Source: Furcasterigmium furcatum
Taxonomy: Eukaryota > Ascomycota > Sordariomycetes > Glomerellales > Plectosphaerellaceae
Direction of reading: 5' to 3'
Assembly (NCBI GenBank): GCA_001599815.1
Contig: BCIA01000003.1
Span: 2,108,001 to 2,172,000 of the forward strand
Length of the DNA stretch: 64,000 bases
Shown here: piece by piece, positions 57,247 through 64,000 of the stretch
How positions within the stretch are numbered: the stretch's first letter is position 1
Layout of the letters: every line of letters starts with the position of its first letter
Notes under the pieces: model-generated
Told to the model about the DNA's origin: nothing
The model's database searches: none
What the model saw: the letters and a program-made list of their open reading frames with translations, nothing else
Translations under genes and position numbers: made by a program

Positions 57247-58296
57247 ATGGAGCCCAATCGCAGCTGGCACGATCCAATAATCGACATTTTGGGCAATCTC
57301 ATCACCCCAGGCTTCCGTTGCTCGGCCGAGGCCTACGACGTCCCCAATCGCCGCTGGTATCGCCTCGATGTTGAGCCCGTCGTGAAGGATGAAGAATGGC
57401 TCTCCTCCACGGTCGCAAAACATCTCGCGGAATACTACGAGCGTCACAAGGAGGCGCCGCCCTGGAACGTCATCAAGACGACAGCCAGCGGCAGCCCCGT
57501 CGCCTTTGAGACGGAACCCGACGACCGAGTCCGCAGGCGCTTCACCGAATCGCTCACCTATGGTTTGGGGCCCAGCGACAAGCTCCCCACCACGACGCTT
57601 GACCAGCTCGAGAACCTGAGGTTATTGTATCACGCCGTGGATCGCTGCACGTGGCAAGGCAAAGACTGCGTGTTCCAGCGCATCGAGCTCGACCCCGAGG
57701 TCGAGAAGACCACGGAGGAGATCCGCATCAGGGAACGCCTCATCGCTGCGATGGGCATGGATCATCTCGGCAAGGACAAGATCGAGGATGTCAACGCCGA
57801 GATGGCCAGACGCTTCCTCATCGAACCGGTACTCGCAGTCGTCATCGCGCACTCAGGCCCCTGGAAGGCGGGCACTGTCGCTGGACTGGTGAAGCCCTTT
57901 TCCGGCCGAGACCTCGAGGCGTGGGCCAAAGACGGTCACCCGATGCCTGTCACCGAGGACCATCTCCGGGATCTCGTCCGCGGTGTGCGCGAGCTTGGGA
58001 GAGGCGGCGTGCAGCACGGGGACATCCGTTCCTGGAACACCGCGTTTCGGTCAGTCGGGGAGGGGGAGACCACGACGCCGGAGCTGATTCTGGTCGACGC
58101 GAAACCGATTGACGGGAATTATGAGGGTGATGCGAAGGCATTGGGGGCCCTGCTGCTTTGGTGCCTGGAGCATTCGTCGGCGTTGAGGGAGGACGGTCTG
58201 ACGAAGGCGCGGCTCGAGGCGGCGGCGGCGGCATTGGCAATGGAAGACTTTGATGCTGCCCTCGCGGCGCTGTCAGAATATTGCATTGCGCCGTAG
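57247..58296 (+). CDS. Degenerate protein-kinase-like protein
   Basis: Intronless, 349 aa from the ATG at 57247; upstream frame has no ATG. The C-terminal half has kinase landmarks: VQHGDIRSWN (257-264) in place of the HRD loop, and LVDAK (282-286) in place of DFG. The nucleotide-binding Gly loop and the beta-3 lysine are not evident. Such fungal kinase-like proteins are often inactive or act on small substrates. It could be a pseudokinase scaffold or an unusual small-molecule kinase. I do not recognise a closer family. Confidence 0.65.
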   Translation: MEPNRSWHDPIIDILGNLITPGFRCSAEAYDVPNRRWYRLDVEPVVKDEEWLSSTVAKHLAEYYERHKEAPPWNVIKTTASGSPVAFETEPDDRVRRRFTESLTYGLGPSDKLPTTTLDQLENLRLLYHAVDRCTWQGKDCVFQRIELDPEVEKTTEEIRIRERLIAAMGMDHLGKDKIEDVNAEMARRFLIEPVLAVVIAHSGPWKAGTVAGLVKPFSGRDLEAWAKDGHPMPVTEDHLRDLVRGVRELGRGGVQHGDIRSWNTAFRSVGEGETTTPELILVDAKPIDGNYEGDAKALGALLLWCLEHSSALREDGLTKARLEAAAAALAMEDFDAALAALSEYCIAP

Positions 58297-58523
58297 CAGC
58301 CCCCTGTCGAGGTACGCGTATCCAGTTAATTTGGTGCTGGGCGCCAATGTTGCACTGACGACGGTGCGGGGGATGATCTCATGAGGAGCGAAATCCGGAT
58401 CGTCTCGTCTCACGATCATGATACAACCAACCTCATCCCCCAAATGTCCGACAGACACCCATTTTCGCTGTACCATACTCCAGCACTCTCGCAGATTCCT
58501 CAATCTCATCTCACTTGCCTGCC

Positions 58524-59999
58524 ATGGGTCGCACCTGGTCCAAAGGCACCTCGCAGCTCCAAATTCACCTCGACGGCGGCGGCAACATATCGGAATTCTC
58601 ACCAGGCGATACTATCACCGGCTTCGTGACACGCAAAGTACCAACAGTGAGCCCTCGGGCAACCATCAAGATTACTCTTTGTGGCCGCGCAAAGTCCAAG
58701 ATCGTCATCAGCCGCAACAACAACTCCAGCACGTATCGCGGCCGCTTCGCCATCATCGACGAGGATGCATTATCCCACAGCATTTACGAAGGACCACTCC
58801 ACATCGAGGGCACTGCTCAACGCATCGTTCACAACCCGCCGGTCTGGCCATTCGCTATCGACCTGCCCTTGTATTGCGACCCGAAGCTCCGCCTTAGCTC
58901 ACCACAAGAAAAGCATAGCTTCCTTCCCCTCGACGCCGTCATCATCGATGCTACTCCCCTCCCCTCCACATTCTCCATGGAGCACATGGGTTTTGGTTCC
59001 AACAGAGAGGGGTTTGTTGAGTACTTCCTGAAGGCCGACATCAATTTCACCCAACAAGGCTCGAGCCACCATCACGAGGCTATCCTGCCCATAGATGTGA
59101 GGTCTGCAAGCACCGAGCCACCAATCACCGACTTCAAGCTCCAGCGTCAGCGCGTTCTCCGCACATTCTCCTCTTTCAAACTTCTACCTGGCATGGAGGA
59201 TGCCGAGCTCTCCTTCACACAGAAGCGCCAGCAGCTCTTTGGCTCGTACAAAGTTCCACAGATCGGCGGGTACATGGAGCTTGATGTACCGCGTCGAATT
59301 CAACTGGATAACCCGAACCCCATCCAGATACAGCTCCGCTTCGTCCCGGACGAGAAGTCCACAAGCAGTAACATGCAAGGAATACGCCCCAAGGTCAAGC
59401 TCATCTCGATGACAATGCTCATCACTTCTCATACCCAGGTTCGCTGTCCCGGAGCCTTCTCACCTCATGATGCCAACGACGAAGAGGAGAGAAGCTTCCA
59501 GGTCTACCCTCCTCCCGGAAAAGCAGCCCCCAGCGAGCCCTTATATATTCCTGCCACCGAAGACTGGCCACCCCTCGACGTTGGCACTCAAGTCGGCCTC
59601 CGGGTTCCCAGCCTCAAGGGTCACCAAATCACCGGTGTGAGGATGCATCCGGACTTCAAGACGTACAACATCAGACATTGGCACAATATCAGAATCAATG
59701 CGCTCATCATGATCGGCGATAGAGACGTGAAACTGAGTTCGGCCCACCCTCTAGAGATTCTTCCACCGTACGAGAATCCCGCCAGAACAGCGCCGGCAGT
59801 AGAAAGTACTTCAAGCCAAGCTATATTGGAGGAAGATGTACCGCCGCCACCTTTCCAGGCCCAGGGCAGGTCAGAGTCGTGGATTCGCCCGCCTACTGAC
59901 GGGGACGCGCCGCCGACATTTGCGCAGGTTAAGAAGGAGGACGAGATTAGGAAGAAGAGCCATGATGGGAGTGTCGAGGCATCAATCGACGCAAAATGA
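58524..59999 (+). CDS. Arrestin-like (ART) trafficking adaptor
   Basis: Intronless, 491 aa from the ATG at 58524. The N-terminal arrestin fold is seen in LQIHLDGGGNISEFSPGDTI and the strand ITGFVTRKVP, and a C-terminal arrestin half from about 200-400 includes PRRIQLDNPNP and LISMTMLITSHTQVRC. A PY-like LPPYE motif near residue 413 could recruit Rsp5-type ubiquitin ligases, as alpha-arrestins do when they direct endocytosis of plasma-membrane transporters. The tail is Pro/Ser rich with a basic end. Given several transporter genes in the window, it is a plausible regulator of them, but no specific link can be shown. Confidence 0.82.
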   Translation: MGRTWSKGTSQLQIHLDGGGNISEFSPGDTITGFVTRKVPTVSPRATIKITLCGRAKSKIVISRNNNSSTYRGRFAIIDEDALSHSIYEGPLHIEGTAQRIVHNPPVWPFAIDLPLYCDPKLRLSSPQEKHSFLPLDAVIIDATPLPSTFSMEHMGFGSNREGFVEYFLKADINFTQQGSSHHHEAILPIDVRSASTEPPITDFKLQRQRVLRTFSSFKLLPGMEDAELSFTQKRQQLFGSYKVPQIGGYMELDVPRRIQLDNPNPIQIQLRFVPDEKSTSSNMQGIRPKVKLISMTMLITSHTQVRCPGAFSPHDANDEEERSFQVYPPPGKAAPSEPLYIPATEDWPPLDVGTQVGLRVPSLKGHQITGVRMHPDFKTYNIRHWHNIRINALIMIGDRDVKLSSAHPLEILPPYENPARTAPAVESTSSQAILEEDVPPPPFQAQGRSESWIRPPTDGDAPPTFAQVKKEDEIRKKSHDGSVEASIDAK

Positions 60000-60195
60000 G
60001 GACCTTTTTGGCGATTGACGCTGCAAACGGTCAGGGCGCCAGGACGTAATGAGGTGACCCAAGTGCTTGATCCGGGGTTTATTTTGTTCTCAGGACTAGG
60101 GAGTCATCGCCATAGCAGACAGGAGCCTTCAGAAACAACATCGTCATCGTTTTCTTTGGGCCAGTTCTATGTGTTGAATGGATCGCCGCAGTGAA

Positions 60196-60232
60196 GACCT
60201 GATCAGCCTGCCAGCAAGAGGTTGATCAGGTC
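60196..60232. repeat. Inverted repeat, 10-bp arms
   Basis: Perfect arms GACCTGATCA (60196-60205) and TGATCAGGTC (60223-60232) separated by 17 nt. More TGATCA-type words occur nearby (60242-60250, 60354-60359). It could be a stem-loop or a relic of a mobile element end. Confidence 0.6.
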
Positions 60233-60389
60233 ACCGAAACGCGCTGATCAGTCCCCAAGATCCATCAAGAGGAACTGATTAAGGGATATGCAGTCAAGGG
60301 AAGCTGGGAAGTCTTAAGGACGCGTGCTATCGTGAGAGTAGTATTAAGAGGGCTGATCACGGTCACCTGTTAGGTGGTGTGGCAGTCCG

Positions 60390-60640
60390 CCACTCTGGTT
60401 TCCTCTTTAATTTATCACACTGAATTTTAACTTTGATTTTGCTTAGGTACTTGTCATACGTATATTATATATTTTATCTCCCTACTTTAAATAGCTTTTA
60501 TTCTCTTATAATTCGCTAACCCTTCCATAATATCACTTAAAGTTCTGAGCTAGTAAATATTGAGTGGTGAAGTATTGGGTTTTAATGCTGACTAATGGAT
60601 AATGCACCCGCGCCTAATAGGTACCTATTTAAAGGACCGT
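60390..60640. other. AT-rich island
   Basis: About 250 bp clearly richer in A+T than the rest of the window, with abundant TA dinucleotides (TATATTATATATTTTATCTC near 60460). It is compatible with a repeat-induced-point-mutation relic or another degenerate repeat. Confidence 0.55.
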
Positions 60641-62100
60641 CTCCCGCACTTAGACAAACCAACTTGAACTTTCCCTTTCTTCCTCACCCACGCTGACAGC
60701 CATCTCTCTCCTCGCTCTGTTTCACCCAGGACCAAGCTCTCCTTCTCCCCGACGGCCAAATCGAGAGCACCGTATCTCGCGCATTGCGGATTCATCGTGG
60801 AGACTTGATCATTCAAATAGTCTCCTAACCCACATAGACAGCAAGACGCATCGACCGCGCGAGCCCATAATCGCCATAATTGGGCCTCATCACTCCAAAG
60901 GACCACTAAGAATAAACATCGTGGCAAGCAAAAAGTCCACAGCCAAAACGAAGGCTCGAACCATCAGACTTGGGCATATAATTAGACACCCGCTGATTCC
61001 GGACGTAAGTAAATCTGGGCCTGGACGCGCATAGACGAGAACAGCCACTGAATTCTCCTTGTGTGTGTCTCATCCGCCCAAAGCTTATTCGGAGGCAACA
61101 GTCTGTCAGTCTCAGCGAAAGCACACGATCCACGTGGACCATTCGGCCAGGGAGAGTCCTATCAGTCATCAGCCACCTCAATTAAAAGGCGGTGTGATAG
61201 AACCAACCTCTTGGCATTCAGTTCCCCCCTCACTTGGACCACCACGTTGTGACACCAGAAGATTCTTTGGGACTCTTCAAAGTCGCCGTTCGCCGAAAGA
61301 CGCAATTCTCCAGGTCGGAATACCGGCAGGAGGGCCGTCCTCACGTCGACTGGGCCAATTCGTTGGCAGACACACATCAACGACTCCCCTTCATCAACCT
61401 CGGTGGTTCCTATACGGTACTGAAAGGAAGGTTTGTGTCTGGATTATCGAGGAAGTCCCCTGCCATATCAGCAAGAATCGTCCCTAGAACACTCAGTCCC
61501 AGCCACGGTGAAGTGTGAAGACCTTAGTCGGTGTCCGCACAGCATTGTGGCTTTGGGCTGTTGGCAAAAAACAACGGGGTCCCCAACCCTCAAAACAAGA
61601 ATCCCCTCGGACCACTCGACCGCACGACAACCTTACTAGCATCTCATCACCTCAAGAGCCAGGATGCTTAGAAAGGCCTGTCGACACATCGATGGTGCTT
61701 CTGCTTGTTGAGGCTTCTGACCCGCACTCTTCTGTTAGAACAAGTTCGTACGTCTGGCGCACAACCAGCTAGTACCTCAGTGAAAGACCCAGCGGCTAAA
61801 GGTTGCTCATTCTAGCAGGTCAAAGGCAAAAATACCACCCCTGGACCCAAGCTCATCAATATCTGGCGTTGAGCCAAGGTATCATCGGGTGCCAAACTTG
61901 TCACCGGGAGTTCCTGCTCCCCGCGATATCTGACTCCAACACGGTTACACGGCCGTCACTCAGTCTGAGTTGATTGACTCTACGTGTCTTGGTGCTCATC
62001 CTGGCAGACTATATCTATTGCATCAAGCTTTGTTGCGCCGAGTCGTTGGATCACCTGAGAAATCAACCATCCCGATACGGCACATCCAACACACAACACG
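60641..62100. other. Intergenic, no gene recognised
   Basis: About 1.5 kb with short open frames on both strands and no domain or splice support. May contain degenerate repeat DNA. Confidence 0.45.
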
Positions 62101-62182
62101 CGACTATCCAGCGTCTGTCGTAAGACTTGCGACTATCCAGCGTTTGTCGCAAGACTCGCGACAATCCAGTGTTAGTCCATAG
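62101..62182. repeat. 29-bp tandem repeat, about 2.7 copies
   Basis: Unit CGACTATCCAGCGTCTGTCG plus nine more bases. Copies at 62101-62129 and 62130-62158 differ at few positions, and a third partial copy starts at 62159. Confidence 0.75.
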
Positions 62183-62715
62183 TATGCGAGTAGCAGAAAC
62201 ACGCACATACAGGGCGTGAACTTTTCTTTTTCAACAGCCCACTCTCTTTCCCAGGACTTTTGAGAAGTTTTCCAACTCGTCATCTCGCCACTTCTCCCAC
62301 CTCTCGTCGTTACCAATCCCATCACCACCACATTACGGCCACTATCATCCCGCTTCCTCCTCTCACCACTGCATCCACCTCTGGTCGTCCGCATCCTCAC
62401 TCGTCTCCGAATTCACTGCTCCTGCCGTCGGTCCTCCGTGCCCCTCCGGAGTCCTCTGGACCGACCCGGCCCGCGATCCCGGATTCTGGTCACCGGCTCC
62501 GGTATCCCTCCTGTACCACTCTCTCGGCGAGAGTACTTCTCTTATTCACTAACCCTCTTTTCTATACACTTCCATCCTCTCCTCAAAATCCCCTCCCAAT
62601 CATTGCCTGTCTTCCCCTCATTCCCCTCATCACAACTTCTTCCTTGTCACCGATCCAATTCTCGTTGCGAGTCTACCCCCTATCTCACACCCATCAAGCA
62701 CCACCCGTCGTCACC
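62183..62715 (+). promoter_or_regulatory. Pyrimidine-rich promoter/leader of the SRA gene
   Basis: From about 62221 to 62700 the plus strand is strikingly C/T-rich. The frame of the SRA gene is open upstream for about 150 codons but has no ATG before 62716, so this is probably promoter or 5' UTR, not coding. Confidence 0.55.
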
Positions 62716-63783
62716 ATGTCGCAATCCAACCAGCCCGTCGTCGAGAACATCGAAGCCTTCGTCTCCCACTGCGAACGCACTCTGACCAACATGGAGCTGG
62801 CCAGAACATTGAAGAGAGAGTTGCACGTCAACGACAAGAAGCTCCTGGGGTTCATGCTCCGCTGGCTCATGAACCGCTGCGAGGTCTACAACCCCAACAC
62901 ACTCCCCGCCGAATACTCTGAGCGGCTGGCCAGAGTCATGGAGAAGATCCTGGCGTTCTCCGTCTACAGGGTCTCCGGGGGCGGTCGTCGGGGCATTAGC
63001 GATGGCCAGAAGAGAATCGCCGAGGAGATCCGCAGCTACCTGACCGCCGACGTCCCTGCGGGCACCGTCGAAGCGAAGTTCAAGGACACTTCTCACTACA
63101 TCAACGAGGAAGCGCAGTTCAAGGCGCCTGGCCCGAAGGATCCCATCTGGGGCGACTACGGAATCCTTCGCGGCTTTGCCGTGACCACCAAGGTCGGCTC
63201 CAACAAGCGTCACAAGATCATCAACCCCAACTACGAATACCTGAAGAGAAACGCCAAGGTCTTCGGGGACAACGGCATCGAGATCGGCAGCTGGTACCCC
63301 CGCCAGCTCATGGCCGTCTTCGCGGGCGCCCACGACGAGCTCATGAACGGCATCGCCGGCACCGAGCGCGACGGCGCGTGGTCCATCGTCGTCTCCGGCC
63401 ATTATGACGACTTCGACCAAGACAACGGCGAGACCCTCTTCTACTCGGGCTCCGGCAGCAAGGACAACGCCGACCCGGACCAGGCGAAGCGCACAAAGGG
63501 CACCCTCGCTCTCCAGCGGTCGATCGAGACGGGCAAGCCTGTCCGCGTGCTGCGCTCTGGCTCGTCCGGCGGCGGCAACTGGTGCCCCAAATCCGGCATA
63601 AGGTACGACGGGCTCTACAGGGTTGTCAGCTACAAGCAGCACCACAACAAACTCGGTGGCCTCTTCCTCAACTTCGAGCTCGTCCGCGAGGGCGGCCAGC
63701 CTCCCCTCGGCCCCCTCAAGCGGATCCCTCATCCGGATGACATCAAGCAGTACGACTCGGCGCTCAAGAACATCTACAATTAA
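62716..63783 (+). CDS. SRA/YDG-domain protein
   Basis: Intronless, 355 aa from the ATG at 62716. Residues 1-110 are helical, with a leucine- and arginine-rich N-terminal half. The SRA/YDG domain spans about 185-325: GIEIGSWYPRQLMAVFAGAH, NGIAGTERDGAWSIVVSG, YSGSG-SKDN, KGTLALQRS, PVRVLRSG and RYDGLYRVVSY. In plants and animals SRA domains flip out and bind 5-methylcytosine at hemimethylated sites. Here no RING, PHD or SET domain is attached. Fungal stand-alone SRA proteins are known but their role is not settled. Nuclear location and methyl-DNA binding are inferred. Confidence 0.9.
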   Translation: MSQSNQPVVENIEAFVSHCERTLTNMELARTLKRELHVNDKKLLGFMLRWLMNRCEVYNPNTLPAEYSERLARVMEKILAFSVYRVSGGGRRGISDGQKRIAEEIRSYLTADVPAGTVEAKFKDTSHYINEEAQFKAPGPKDPIWGDYGILRGFAVTTKVGSNKRHKIINPNYEYLKRNAKVFGDNGIEIGSWYPRQLMAVFAGAHDELMNGIAGTERDGAWSIVVSGHYDDFDQDNGETLFYSGSGSKDNADPDQAKRTKGTLALQRSIETGKPVRVLRSGSSGGGNWCPKSGIRYDGLYRVVSYKQHHNKLGGLFLNFELVREGGQPPLGPLKRIPHPDDIKQYDSALKNIYN

Positions 63784-64000
63784 AGCGGGCGGGAGCCCAT
63801 TCCTTTTCTTCTCCGGCTTCTTCTTCAGAGTACGTGACCCTCCCCAGCCTTGCATCGCCCATGTTCTTTGTAGCTAACCATCTTGCAGCAGCAACGCCAT
63901 CGGAGGGCAAATGATCAGGAGAGGGGGCTGAATGGAAAGGGCGCTTGGGCGTTTGGTCTGGTCTGGTCTGGTTTGTTCTTGCGGTCGAGGGTTCGAGGAT

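Noticed and set aside
62260..62715. N-terminal extension of the SRA gene
   Set aside because: Frame is open but lacks an ATG and is pyrimidine-rich leader; first ATG is 62716.
62680..63855. 391-aa minus-strand frame opposite the SRA gene
   Set aside because: Shadow of the SRA gene in the complementary strand, no domain.

Overview
The window is nuclear DNA from a filamentous ascomycete (Pezizomycotina, most likely Sordariomycetes; I cannot name the genus). Evidence: compact GC-rich genes, many introns of about 50-75 nt with GTRAGT-type donors and CAG/TAG acceptors, Zn2Cys6 and CFEM proteins, Dal5-type permeases, and single-copy housekeeping genes (eIF2A, VPS74, RRP14/SURF6, HPC2, RBA50, mitochondrial phosphate carrier) of fungal type. 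I recognise 22 protein genes, one gene remnant and two intron-containing tRNA genes. Exon structures were worked out by eye and checked by reading-frame arithmetic.

0-14 kb: a fungal NLR-like protein (alpha/beta-hydrolase plus STAND NTPase) at the left edge, a tRNA-Leu(UAA), a SET-domain protein with a signal peptide, a membrane-anchored kelch protein, a BAHD-type acyltransferase and a FucP-type sugar transporter. 14-32 kb: housekeeping genes separated by 0.9-2.7 kb of apparently non-coding DNA: eIF2A, VPS74, RRP14/SURF6, HPC2, RBA50 and a second tRNA gene.

32-41 kb is the most system-like part: a Zn2Cys6 regulator, an HpaI-type pyruvate aldolase, a Dal5-type MFS permease and a D-2-hydroxyacid dehydrogenase, with a decayed proline-iminopeptidase-like fragment at the regulator's 3' end. 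I read it as a regulated catabolic cluster for an unknown hydroxy- or sugar-acid. The order regulator-aldolase-permease on the minus strand and the dehydrogenase divergent from the permease across a 0.73 kb shared promoter supports co-regulation, but the substrate is unknown.

43-64 kb: a secreted cysteine-rich protein (effector-like), an HNH protein, a CFEM membrane protein, the mitochondrial phosphate carrier, a divergent carboxylesterase/Dal5-permease pair, an amino-acid transporter, a degenerate kinase-like protein, an arrestin-like trafficking adaptor, then about 2.7 kb of non-coding DNA with an AT-rich island, an inverted repeat and a 29-bp tandem repeat, and finally a stand-alone SRA/YDG protein.

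The most checkable points are two in-frame introns that a naive ORF reading would translate (eIF2A and HPC2), a 53-codon open extension beyond the HPC2 stop codon, an NLR stop codon that lies inside a consensus splice donor at the window edge, and a tRNA gene whose anticodon and body disagree. I found no CRISPR array, rRNA gene or intact transposon.
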